From assembly GCA_964630835.1 (NCBI GenBank), contig CAZVZM010000033.1:1-21172 (forward strand): a DNA stretch of 21,172 nt, read 5' to 3'. Under the pieces are notes generated by a model, which was given only the letters and a program-made list of their open reading frames with translations, searched no databases and had not been told where the DNA came from. Made by a program: the position numbers and the translations under genes. The DNA is from Halarsenatibacter sp964630835 (GTDB lineage: Bacteria; Bacillota; Halanaerobiia; Halanaerobiales; Halarsenatibacteraceae). The first letter of the stretch is position 1; each line of letters begins with the position of its first letter. Below, in pieces: positions 7,053 through 15,323 of the stretch.

Positions 7053-7221
7053 TCCTTTTTCCTGGTTAAAAATAGTACAACTAAAATACAACTAAATTGG
7101 ACTTTACAGTGAATTTTACAGGGAAGATTTAACATAATAAAATTTAAATTATAACTCCTGCAATAGTCCTTGCTTTAGTGCCGATTTTCTTCCCGATTTA
7201 AAATGCCAGAAAATTATAATG

Positions 7222-7266
7222 CCGCCCGGATCAAAATTAAAGCTGACCGGGCGGTTTATTTTTTTT
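7222..7266. terminator. Strong terminator between the convergent DICT and metallo-hydrolase genes
   Basis: The stem CCGCCCGG (7222-7229) / CCGGGCGG (7247-7254) extends by TCA/TGA around a bulged A. TTTATTTTTTTT follows on the plus strand, so it terminates the ribU-DICT transcript. Read from the other strand the hairpin is the same but the T run is weaker, so it may also stop the minus-strand gene that ends at 7287. The 170 bases before it show nothing else. Confidence 0.9.
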
Positions 7267-7286
7267 AGATCTAAGGTTACTTCCTG

Positions 7287-7862
7287 TTAAATACGCAAAT
7301 CTTTCCCCGGAGAGATTATCCTGGCTTTAAAATCAGCTTCTTTAAAGAGTTCAACAAGACCTGCGGCTTCCTCATGTTCATCTTCGTCCCGGGGATCGTA
7401 ATGATATGGTATAATCAGATCTGGTTCAAGTCTCTCTGCACCCTCAATGTAGTCATCGTAGAAGTCAGAAAAACAGGCGGTAAATAGAAGTTTTATATTA
7501 TCTTCAACTTGAGGAAAAGAAGCGGTATCGGCCGTATGGAGCATTCCGGCGTAATAATAGGAGACTGCTTCTTCCGCGCCATAACAATCACATGAGTAAA
7601 CCCGGATATCATCGGCAATTGTTTTTCCTGGCTCTGCAATACTGCCTTCAAGATCGAATTTTTCCAGCACTGTTTCAGGAGCGTGGATTTCGGCATCATT
7701 ATAACTGGCAATTTTATTTGGATCGATGTGATCATCATGCTCATGGGTTATAAGTATTATTTCTGGGGCGATTTTTGGCTCCTCTGTGTAATTGGGGTCT
7801 ATCAATAAATCTTTTTCTCCCGAAATCTCCACGCAGGCTTCTCCCAGCCATCTTACTTTCAT
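7287..7862 (-). CDS. MBL-fold metallo-hydrolase, UlaG-like
   Basis: The 191-residue cytosolic protein has the metallo-beta-lactamase fold motif HEHDDH (residues 40-45), followed by likely metal ligands His109 with Asp112 (LHTADT, replacing the usual HxGDT) and His154 (IPYHYDP). Order and spacing fit the small UlaG-like / YtkL-like hydrolase branch, though it is shorter than the usual 220-230 residues. The segment between motifs, TACFSDFYDDYIEG, replaces the usual glycine-rich metal-site loop. Substrate is unknown. The ATG at 7862 is preceded by AGGAGG 7 bases upstream. A TATAAT-like box just upstream (about 7880) could be its -10, giving a very short leader. Confidence 0.85.
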   Translation of the reverse strand: MKVRWLGEACVEISGEKDLLIDPNYTEEPKIAPEIILITHEHDDHIDPNKIASYNDAEIHAPETVLEKFDLEGSIAEPGKTIADDIRVYSCDCYGAEEAVSYYYAGMLHTADTASFPQVEDNIKLLFTACFSDFYDDYIEGAERLEPDLIIPYHYDPRDEDEHEEAAGLVELFKEADFKARIISPGKDLRI

Positions 7863-8242
7863 ACTTTGGCCTCCTCGTTATAAATTATAATATGATTTTA
7901 AATGATGCGCTTTCCAGACATATTTTTATTTTATCATGAATTTTTCATTGAATAGATCCAGTATATATGATAACTTTAAAGAGACTTGATATCAAACTCA
8001 AGAAAATTTTCAGATACAACTCCGATTAAAACAACCTGAAATTAAATTTATTTTGTTTTTGTTGTAAAAAGATGCTATTTATGCTGGAAAGTTATAGCTT
8101 TTTAACATTTTTAGGGAAAGCTATAAATTTTAAGGAGTTTTTTAGCTTCCTGGAATGAGCTTAAGGGAAGAACAATCAAACAAAACTTATCGACTGATGT
8201 GAAGAAAAACCATTTATTTAATTTTTTACTGGCCAGAAATTA
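7863..8242. other. Divergent intergenic region with a hairpin cluster before the ClC gene
   Basis: 380 bases without a gene. A perfect inverted repeat TTATAGCTTT (8092-8101) / AAAGCTATAA (8117-8126) encloses 15 bases. A third copy of the arm (TAGCTT, 8143-8148) could compete for the same partner. A weak promoter-like TTGTTT-17-TATTTA lies just before the hairpin. No known riboswitch is recognised. Confidence 0.4.
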
Positions 8243-10045
8243 ATGGAGTGGATTAAAAACATGGACTCTAAATCTAACGATAAGAACAAATTTTGGAGAG
8301 ACAAAATTAAATCCAGCCTGGAGGATTTTGAAAGTTACTTCAGAACACCATATATGCCTCGTATGGTCGTGCTGGCTGTAGCTGTGGGAATTATTGGTGG
8401 TTTGGGAGCAGTGGCCTTCTACTATCTCATACTTTTGTTTAAATACATATTTTACGGAGCTACTTCTACCAATGTTTTTCTGGACCATGTAAGAGCCCTG
8501 CCCTGGTATTATCGCCTTGTAGCACCTGCCCTGGGCGGATTATTCGTGGGGCCTATGGTTACATATATTGTCCAGGAAGCAAAAGGACATGGGGTGCCAG
8601 AAGTTATGGAAGCCCTGGTTTTAAAGGCAGGAGAGATTAGATTTCGCGTTGCTCCCCTCAAAGCTCTAATATCTGCAGTATGTATTGGTTCGGGCGGAGC
8701 AGCGGGAAGAGAGGGGCCTATCGTTCAAATTGGAGCTTCCTTCGGTTCTTCTCTGGGGGAGTATTTTGAATTGCCCCCCGATAAGATTAAAACTCTTCTT
8801 GGGGCGGGGGCAGCCGCAGGTATCGCCGGAACTTTCAACGCTCCTCTGGCCGGGGTTGTTTTTAGCATGGAGGTGTTGTTAAGAAAGTTTGAGATGGAAG
8901 ATTTTTCTCCCCTGGTTGTTGCCGCAGTAGTGGGTACTGCGGTGGCTAATATTTTGTTTGGAGAAGCTGATCCTGTTTTTCACATACCCGAACATCAGCT
9001 TGTTAGTTATTCTGAGTTGTTTCTCTATCTGGGGCTGGGTATTGTAGGTGGCGCAGTTGCCTTAATCTACGGCAACTCACTCTATAAAATGGAGCATCTA
9101 TTTGAAAATATCCCCATGCCAACGGCCTTAAAGGCTTCTCTGGGAGGCCTGTGTTTGGGCGCGCTTGCTCTTTATCTTCCCGAGATTCAGGCTACCGGTT
9201 ATCCTGTGATGGAGGACGCTCTCCATGGAAGGCTTACCTTTCAGATTGCGGCTATGTTGATGGCAGCTAAAATCCTGGCTACCCTGTTTACCCTGGGCAG
9301 TGGTGGTTCTGGAGGCATTTTTGCTCCCGCCCTATTTATTGGCGCTATGATGGGCAGTGCTTATGGTGATCTTGTAAATATGGCTTTCCCTGCCATCACC
9401 GCTGAGGCAGGTTCATATGCAATGGTGGGCATGGGAACTGTTTTTGCCGGAGCCACCCATGCTCCCCTTACAGCTATAATTATTCTTTTTGAGATGACTC
9501 ATGATCCCCTGATTATTTTGCCAATGATGTTTGCCTGCAAGTTCAGTTCGCTCTTTACCCGCTGGTGGCAGAGAAGAAATATCTATACCACCAAGCTTGT
9601 TCTCAGAGGGCTTGATGTGGATACTATAGAAGGGAGAAATGTGCTTGGGGATATCCCGGCCTCTGAGGTTATGAGCACGGATCTTGTAACGGTTAATGTG
9701 AACACTCCGGTTAGGGAAGCCAGAGACATGTTTCAGAACACCCTGTATAATTACATGCCGGTGCTGGATGAAGATAGTGACAAACTGGTGGGCCTGCTGG
9801 GATATAGTTATACAATGGAATACATTGCAAAAGGGGGAGAGCTTGACAGAAAGGTTAAGGAGCTTGCCTATACACCGCCACCAACTGTGGTAAAAAGTGA
9901 TAGCCTGCTCGACACCCTTAACCTCATAGACAAGTACGAGATAACCATGATACCGGTAGTGGAACATGATGATGATGAAGAAATAGTGGGCATCCTTACC
10001 CGCAGCGATATTTTAGAAGCGTATCATCACTGGGAGATAAAATAG
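8243..10045 (+). CDS. ClC family chloride channel/antiporter with C-terminal CBS pair
   Basis: The 600-residue product has about 450 residues of ClC membrane domain and then two CBS domains (about 472-530 and 538-596). ClC motifs are present: GHGVP (115-119), GREGP (155-159, gating Glu157), GGIFAPALF (357-365) and a candidate central Tyr448. Glu210 aligns by eye with the internal proton Glu203 of E. coli ClC, so H+/Cl- exchange is more likely than a channel (inference). The CBS pair commonly binds adenine nucleotides and sets activity. Chloride handling suits a halophile. The start is uncertain: ATG 8243 has no ribosome site, while ATG 8261 (MDSKSND) has GGAG 12 bases upstream. It is monocistronic. 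Confidence 0.93.
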   Translation: MEWIKNMDSKSNDKNKFWRDKIKSSLEDFESYFRTPYMPRMVVLAVAVGIIGGLGAVAFYYLILLFKYIFYGATSTNVFLDHVRALPWYYRLVAPALGGLFVGPMVTYIVQEAKGHGVPEVMEALVLKAGEIRFRVAPLKALISAVCIGSGGAAGREGPIVQIGASFGSSLGEYFELPPDKIKTLLGAGAAAGIAGTFNAPLAGVVFSMEVLLRKFEMEDFSPLVVAAVVGTAVANILFGEADPVFHIPEHQLVSYSELFLYLGLGIVGGAVALIYGNSLYKMEHLFENIPMPTALKASLGGLCLGALALYLPEIQATGYPVMEDALHGRLTFQIAAMLMAAKILATLFTLGSGGSGGIFAPALFIGAMMGSAYGDLVNMAFPAITAEAGSYAMVGMGTVFAGATHAPLTAIIILFEMTHDPLIILPMMFACKFSSLFTRWWQRRNIYTTKLVLRGLDVDTIEGRNVLGDIPASEVMSTDLVTVNVNTPVREARDMFQNTLYNYMPVLDEDSDKLVGLLGYSYTMEYIAKGGELDRKVKELAYTPPPTVVKSDSLLDTLNLIDKYEITMIPVVEHDDDEEIVGILTRSDILEAYHHWEIK

Positions 10046-10149
10046 GTTTTAGCCTATGATGGCAAAAAGAACTCTTCATATGGTCTTTAGCTTGCTTACA
10101 GACTTTCTTAAGCCACGGGAGTAAAGATAACATCAGAAGGGAATATCTT

Positions 10150-10184
10150 AAAAAAATAAAAAAAGCCACTTCCTTTGAAGTGGC
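10150..10184 (-). terminator. Terminator of tRNA-Leu
   Basis: On the minus strand GCCACTTC-aaag-GAAGTGGC (plus-strand arms 10165-10172 and 10177-10184) is followed by TTTTTTTATTTTTTT, 20 bases after the tRNA. On the plus strand the following CTTATTATTG is weak, so it may only partly stop ClC transcripts. Confidence 0.88.
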
Positions 10185-10203
10185 CTTATTATTGATATAA
10201 TAG

Positions 10204-10291
10204 TGGTGCCGAAGGTGGGATTCGAACCCACACGAGCTAAACGCCCACCGGATTTTGAATCCGGCGCGTCTGCCAGTTCCGCCACTTCGGC
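10204..10291 (-). tRNA. tRNA-Leu (anticodon CAA)
   Basis: The 88-base tRNA has a long variable arm, as expected for a class II tRNA. The acceptor GCCGAAG pairs with CTTCGGC, the discriminator is A and CCA is encoded (10204-10206). The anticodon stem CCGGA/TCCGG encloses TTCAAAA, giving anticodon CAA, which reads the Leu codon TTG. The T arm is GGGTTCGAATCCC. TTG is also used as a start codon by several genes here, but that reflects initiator tRNA, not this gene. Confidence 0.97.
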
Positions 10292-10303
10292 ACCTCATTT
10301 AAT

Positions 10304-10332
10304 ATTTTATCATACTGTCCACCTCAGGACAA
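10304..10332 (-). promoter_or_regulatory. Probable promoter of tRNA-Leu
   Basis: On the minus strand TTGTCC (10332-10327), a 17-base spacer and TAAAAT (10309-10304) end 12 bases before the tRNA 5' end, giving a very short leader. TGTCC/GGACA form a small inverted repeat within the promoter. Confidence 0.45.
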
Positions 10333-10499
10333 GGCCAGAACAAGGTTTTAAAAAAACTGAAAAGTTAAGAATAATATTTTGAAAATTACTAAAAAAGGGT
10401 ATGAGGGCGGAACTGTAGAATTTATTTTATGAGGTTATTAAACACCTGTTATTATCAGTGGTTATACTTTGAACTTTGTTTGAATTCTTTTATGTAAGT

Positions 10500-10685
10500 C
10501 CTGATTTTAGAAGATACGAGGCGAAGTGATACTCGAAATTTTTCGAAGCTTGAGTCAGGTCCATGACTGGAAAATTGTGTCTCCGGCTCAGGATGTGCCG
10601 GGTTGAGCGAAGCTCAGGGAGAAACTATTTTATGATGACCTTTCGAAAATATTTTATCCGCAGGCCATCATAATTTGAGTGAGGT
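10500..10685 (+). promoter_or_regulatory. Highly structured leader of the STAND/SARP regulator gene
   Basis: Several hairpins lie in series. TCGAAA/TTTCGA is near 10533-10546. AGTCA-ggtcca-TGACT is near 10552-10567. CCGGCTCA-gga-TGTGCCGG (10583-10601, one T-T mismatch) is followed by TGAGC-gaa-GCTCA (10604-10616). TCTCC/GGAGA (10580-10584, 10618-10622) could close around most of these. TATGATG (10631-10637) pairs with CATCATA (10666-10672). The ribosome site GAGGTG (10680-10685) follows directly. The rest of 10333-10499 shows nothing recognisable. Confidence 0.5.
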
Positions 10686-10691
10686 GAAAAT

Positions 10692-13600
10692 GTGCCGGAT
10701 ACGATTTTGAGGACGAGATTTATACCTCCCAGGCTCCAGAAAGATGAGTGGATTAAGGGAGGATTAAAAAAACAGATGTCCAGAGTAAAGGAATATCCTC
10801 TTACCATGATTTCTGCAGGTCCCGGCTGCGGCAAAACAACCCTTCTGGCATCTTATTTTAAAAATTATGATAATTATGCCTGGTATACTCTCAATGAATT
10901 CGATGATGATCCCGGGGTTTTTATACAAAACCTCATCTCGGCGGTGAACTATTCCCGGCGCGATCTGGGCTCTAAATCCCTCGAACATTTAAAAAATGAA
11001 GGTGAAGATCCCGGGCAGTTTATGCCTGTGCTGGATATTTTTCTCAACGAGCTGCTGCAGGGACTGAAAGAGGATTATTATCTCGTTCTAGATGATATTC
11101 ACCATATTTATGACAGCAATGTGGTTTCTCTTCTGAACTATTTTATTACACACCTTCCTCCTGGTTTTCACGTTATTCTTGCCGGCAGATATCAGCCGGA
11201 ATTTCCCGGAATACTAAACTGGCAGCTGAAAAATAGAGTTCATATTATTGATAATGAAGATTTTTCACTGGAACAGGAGGAAGTAAAAGACTTTCTTTTT
11301 CAAAGACATGATATTAATGTTGAGGATAAGAAGTTAAAAAAAATATATGATCTGACCGAAGGGTGGATTATGGCTTTAGATTTGCTGGGGCGGAGGTTAA
11401 GTGGAAATGAAGTGGATAGAGATAGTTTGAAAACTCATAAAGATGCTTCTCTGCAGATACTTTTTGAGTATCTGACAAAAGAAGTAATGGAAGAAATTTC
11501 AGAAAAGAAAAGAGACTTTCTTTTTCGCACTTCTATCCTGGAAGAAATTGAGGAAGAGATTTGCCAGCGCTGGTCCGAAGATGGCTTCGAGGCGGAAAAA
11601 TTTCTGGAGGAGATGGCAGGGAAAAGCCTGTTTGTAAAAAAATATGGCTCCGATCAATACAGGTATCATCAAATGTTCAGGGATTTTTTGCAAAAAAGAG
11701 CTGAAGAAAAGTTTTCTATCAAAGATATACATTCTCGGGCAGCTTTGCTGATGGAGAAAATGGGAAGGCTTCAAAGAGCCGTCCATCACTATTTGAAATC
11801 TGAATCGTATTCGGCAGCCGCAGAGCAAATTATGAGTATTGCTGGAGATATGCTTGAGCGCGGCAAAATAGAAGTTCTCCAGGATTTCTTAGAAGAGCTC
11901 CCCGCTGATATTTACGATGAAAACCCCCGGCTTTATCTTTATGAAGGGGATATATATCGAGCTAAAAATGACTTTAACGGTGCTCTGGCTCTCTATGAGG
12001 AAGCCCGCCAAATAATGGAAGGGGAGGAGGCCGGAGAAGGTGCCTCTGAAGCCGCTGAAAATCTTCGTTTGGAAGTTTTAAAGAGAATGGCCCTTGTTTA
12101 TCTCGACACGGTTCAGCCGGCGCGGGCCGATGAATATCTACAGGAGGTGGAGAAACTTCGCCGCCAGCAGAGCGGCTGGCAGGAGGCGGAACTCCTGCGC
12201 CTGCTGGCTGAAAATAAGATAAATGAGGGGGAGTTTGAAGAGGCGGAAAATTACCGGCGTGAAGCAGAAAAAATTTCCCAGAATTTCCGGAAAGATTTTA
12301 ATCTCACCAGCAGAGTGCAGCTGCGGACGGGCAGGCTGCATAAGGCACTTTCCACCCTGGAGGAAAAAGAGAATATGGAAGGATCTTCTCAGAGTATGCC
12401 TCGTTCTCATCGGGAAACGGTGCTGCTGCGTTCCCTCATAAATTCATTTTTGGGGAGAGAAAAACAGGCTCTCAATGCTGCTCAAAAAGGATTATCGCTG
12501 GCAGAAAATTTTCCCTCCCCTTTCACTGAAGCGGTGGCCCACATGAGAATTGGTCATGCCCGCCAGCTTATGGAGGATTTTGAGAAGGAAGAAGTTAAAG
12601 CTTCATATCAGGATGCCATGGATATCCTTGAAGAGATAGATTTGCGCAGAGGAAAATGTGAACCTCTGCTGGGTATGTCACTTCTGGAAGCTTTTTACGG
12701 GGATAGAAATCTGGGGGAGCAGTATGCCCGGGAGGGCAGGGTCATTGCAGAAAAGGCGGGAGATGAATGGCTGATGGGATTGCTGCTCTCGGCTTTAGGA
12801 ATTAATAGATTTCAGCAGAATAGACTGGACCGGGCCCGGGAGGATTTTCAGCAGGCTCGTCAGGTGAGCAAAAAAACCTATGATGTGTTTACCAGGGCTG
12901 TATGTGATTACTGGCTGGCCATTATACATCACCAGAAAGATAGATCCTATCGTCGGCAGATGACTCTATATGAGCTGCTCAACCTTCTCGATGATAACAA
13001 TCTGATGCAGCTTATACGCATGCGAACTTTTCTTACGGCTCGTGATCCCGATAGGATCGTTCCGGTTCTTCTGGCTGCCAGGGATGAAAAGATCGAAATG
13101 AAATCAAATATGAGGCAGCGCCTGACCGCTCTGCTGGGGGAAATGGGATATAATGGGCTGGACAGGCATCCCGGATATACTCTGAGGATTTCAGCACTGG
13201 GACGCTGTCGATTTAAGAGGGGCTGGGAGGAAATCACTGAAGATGAATGGGAGCGTAAAAAAGCAAAAAAGTTGCTGCTGTTATTTCTGGTCCACAGGGG
13301 AGAGATGATCTCCCGGGATAAAATCTGCGAATTGCTCTGGCCTGATTCAAATCTGGAAAGCGCGAGGAGAAATTTTAAGGTAACTTTAAATTCTTTAAAG
13401 AAAACTCTGGAGCCGGAAAGAGAACCGCGTCAGGATCCCTATTTTATAAATCGAAGAAATCACTATTATGGCTTTAACCAGGACTCCAGCTATTATTATG
13501 ATGTAGAGGAATTTGAAAAATTAATTGACAGTGGAAAGAGGGAAAAACTGCCCGGAGAGGCTATAAAACACTATCTCAGGGCAGTCTCCCTTTATGATGG

Positions 13601-13928
13601 AGATTTCCTGCAGGAAGAGGATTACATTGATTTTGTCAGAGAGGAAAGGGAAAATCTTCGTCATCAATACCTCACCGCTCAGCATCGCATAATTGAACAT
13701 TATTTTGCAAAAGAAGAGTTTGACAGCTGCATAGAGCACTGCAATGAGGCACTTAAAGTGGATATATGCTGGGAAAAGGGTTATTATTACTTAATGAAAT
13801 GTTATCTGGCGCTCAACAGGCGTTCGATGGCCATAAAAACCTACAGGCGCTGTCGTGAGATACTTAGGGAAAAGATGAATCTTTCTCCTGGCGATGAAAT
13901 CGAAAAACTTTATCGGCAGCTTCAGTAA
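10692..13928 (+). CDS. MalT-like STAND ATPase fused to SARP-type winged helix and BTAD domain
   Basis: The 1078-residue transcriptional regulator has an N-terminal MalT/LuxR-type STAND NTPase with Walker A GPGCGKTT (43-50), Walker B YLVLDD (130-135) and the GWIMALDLL segment (about 224). A long helical, TPR-like middle (about 370-800) probably binds the inducer. The C-terminus has an OmpR/SARP-like winged helix (about 828-935, with SRDKICELLWPD and ARRNFKVTLNSLKK), then a BTAD helical repeat domain (about 936-1078). MalT itself ends in a LuxR helix-turn-helix; here a SARP module replaces it. The start is GTG at 10692, 6 bases after GAGGTG. The overlapping ATG at 10690 stops after six codons. 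Family members activate transcription from direct repeats near the -35 box. The neighbouring transport/thiolase locus is the likely target (inference). Confidence 0.9.
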   Translation: MPDTILRTRFIPPRLQKDEWIKGGLKKQMSRVKEYPLTMISAGPGCGKTTLLASYFKNYDNYAWYTLNEFDDDPGVFIQNLISAVNYSRRDLGSKSLEHLKNEGEDPGQFMPVLDIFLNELLQGLKEDYYLVLDDIHHIYDSNVVSLLNYFITHLPPGFHVILAGRYQPEFPGILNWQLKNRVHIIDNEDFSLEQEEVKDFLFQRHDINVEDKKLKKIYDLTEGWIMALDLLGRRLSGNEVDRDSLKTHKDASLQILFEYLTKEVMEEISEKKRDFLFRTSILEEIEEEICQRWSEDGFEAEKFLEEMAGKSLFVKKYGSDQYRYHQMFRDFLQKRAEEKFSIKDIHSRAALLMEKMGRLQRAVHHYLKSESYSAAAEQIMSIAGDMLERGKIEVLQDFLEELPADIYDENPRLYLYEGDIYRAKNDFNGALALYEEARQIMEGEEAGEGASEAAENLRLEVLKRMALVYLDTVQPARADEYLQEVEKLRRQQSGWQEAELLRLLAENKINEGEFEEAENYRREAEKISQNFRKDFNLTSRVQLRTGRLHKALSTLEEKENMEGSSQSMPRSHRETVLLRSLINSFLGREKQALNAAQKGLSLAENFPSPFTEAVAHMRIGHARQLMEDFEKEEVKASYQDAMDILEEIDLRRGKCEPLLGMSLLEAFYGDRNLGEQYAREGRVIAEKAGDEWLMGLLLSALGINRFQQNRLDRAREDFQQARQVSKKTYDVFTRAVCDYWLAIIHHQKDRSYRRQMTLYELLNLLDDNNLMQLIRMRTFLTARDPDRIVPVLLAARDEKIEMKSNMRQRLTALLGEMGYNGLDRHPGYTLRISALGRCRFKRGWEEITEDEWERKKAKKLLLLFLVHRGEMISRDKICELLWPDSNLESARRNFKVTLNSLKKTLEPEREPRQDPYFINRRNHYYGFNQDSSYYYDVEEFEKLIDSGKREKLPGEAIKHYLRAVSLYDGDFLQEEDYIDFVREERENLRHQYLTAQHRIIEHYFAKEEFDSCIEHCNEALKVDICWEKGYYYLMKCYLALNRRSMAIKTYRRCREILREKMNLSPGDEIEKLYRQLQ

Positions 13929-13941
13929 TCCTCCAGGATCA

Positions 13942-15123
13942 CTAACTCTGGCGCTGATAGATAAGAAAGTAGTTCGAAGCGGCGCTGCCACCAATATTAT
14001 AGCTGGCTCCAATTTCTGCACCGGAAATATTTACTCCCAGTGGATTGTCCAGAAGCTGTCGGGCGCACAGCACAGCCATGGAAACGCCGGTTGCACCCAC
14101 TGGGTGACCTTTGGCTTTAAGCCCACCGGAAGGATTGATCGGCAGCCTGCCACCTGTTTCCGTCCAGCCTTCTCTGATAGCCTTAATTCCTCTGCCATCT
14201 TCTGTCAGTCCCAGTGTTTCATAACTAATCAGTTCTGCAATAGTGAAACAATCATGTATTTCTGCAAAGTCCAGATCCTCAACAGAAAGCCCGGTTTTAT
14301 CATAGGCCTCCTGGACCGCTTTTTTACCGGCGGTAAATTCATAGTTTGCTCGTTTTTCCAGGGCGAGATGGTCAGTTTTGTGGATGCAGCATGAAATCTC
14401 TACCGCCTCATCCCTGGATTTTGCTTTTTCGTTTGAAGTGATTACAACTGCTGCAGCTCCGTCAGAGACAAGTGAGCAATCATACATGCGCAGAGGAGGA
14501 GCTATCTCCGGATTTTTATCATCCGGCAGGGAGAGAATGTCGTCTTTTGTGCACTTCCAGGGCATCTGAGCGAGAGGATTTTCTGTGGCATTGCGATGGT
14601 TTTTGGCGGCTATGCGGGCAAAATCTTCCCTCAGTTCTTCCATTTCTATATTGTGATGTTCGCTGTAGCCTTTGGCAAATTCTGCAAATAATCCAGGAAA
14701 AGTCATTCCTTCCGCTCCTTCTTCGGGCCAGTAGGAAGCTTTGGACAGTATTTTCATTGTTTCCTTTGTATCCCGCGAAGTCATCTTCTCCACGCCCAGA
14801 ATTAAGGCGAAATTGATCTCACCTGACTCCACTGCCCTCATGGCTTCGTTAATAGCTGCTGAGCCCGATGCGCAGGCGTTTTCTACTCTGGTGGCAGGGG
14901 TAAATCTCAGGTCCGGATCTATTGCCAGTGTATAGGGGCCTAGATGTTCCTGATTATTAAAACTGCCTGCACTGAAGTTTCCCACCCAGATTCCATCTAT
15001 ATCTTTTGCGGATATTTCTGCGTCCTCCAGAGCTTCTTTGCCTGCTTTCTCCACCAGTTCATAGACGGTATCTTCCAGCTCTCCTACCTCAGTATGGCCT
15101 GTGCCTATTATACTTACTCCCAT
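13942..15123 (-). CDS. Thiolase, SCP2/archaeal acetyl-CoA acetyltransferase-like
   Basis: The 393-residue thiolase-fold enzyme has nucleophilic Cys84 in ENACASGS, HDCFTIAE (His290, Cys292) in place of the NEAF motif of classical thiolases, and GHPVGATG (His340). The HDCF motif and the ending without CxGGG mark the SCP2/archaeal branch. It would condense or thiolytically cleave acyl-CoA thioesters. Archaeal members often need a DUF35 zinc-ribbon partner, and no such gene is in the window. I start at the ATG of MGVSIIGTG, 6 bases after AGGAGG. The longer start at 15138 would overlap that ribosome site. It is convergent with the regulator gene, with 13 bases between stops, and about 200 bases separate it from the hydrolase gene upstream. 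Confidence 0.88.
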   Translation of the reverse strand: MGVSIIGTGHTEVGELEDTVYELVEKAGKEALEDAEISAKDIDGIWVGNFSAGSFNNQEHLGPYTLAIDPDLRFTPATRVENACASGSAAINEAMRAVESGEINFALILGVEKMTSRDTKETMKILSKASYWPEEGAEGMTFPGLFAEFAKGYSEHHNIEMEELREDFARIAAKNHRNATENPLAQMPWKCTKDDILSLPDDKNPEIAPPLRMYDCSLVSDGAAAVVITSNEKAKSRDEAVEISCCIHKTDHLALEKRANYEFTAGKKAVQEAYDKTGLSVEDLDFAEIHDCFTIAELISYETLGLTEDGRGIKAIREGWTETGGRLPINPSGGLKAKGHPVGATGVSMAVLCARQLLDNPLGVNISGAEIGASYNIGGSAASNYFLIYQRQS

Positions 15124-15163
15124 TTTTTGCCTCCTCATATAATGTGGTTATAGGTGATACTTT

Positions 15164-15193
15164 ATTATAGACTTTTTATCAAAATTAGAGCAA
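15164..15193 (-). promoter_or_regulatory. Probable thiolase promoter
   Basis: On the minus strand TTGCTC (15193-15188), an 18-base spacer and a perfect TATAAT (15169-15164) lie 40 bases before the thiolase start. So the thiolase may have its own promoter besides any read-through from the hydrolase gene. Confidence 0.5.
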
Positions 15194-15323
15194 CAAAAAG
15201 CCAAAATATATTTTTCACAAATAGGGCTAAAAAAGCTTCAGATGCTGCTTAGTTTAGCCGATGAATTTTTCCTGAATATTTTACATTATAGTTTTTCTCC
15301 AGAACAGTTTTAGAATTTAAGTA

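Noticed and set aside
9996..10298. 100-codon minus-strand ORF
   Set aside because: Its start reads through tRNA-Leu(CAA) and the rest is antisense to the terminator and the ClC 3' end.
13894..14394. 166-codon plus-strand ORF opposite the thiolase
   Set aside because: It is a shadow of the thiolase gene, which has full catalytic motifs and an AGGAGG site. The ORF also overlaps the 3' end of the regulator.
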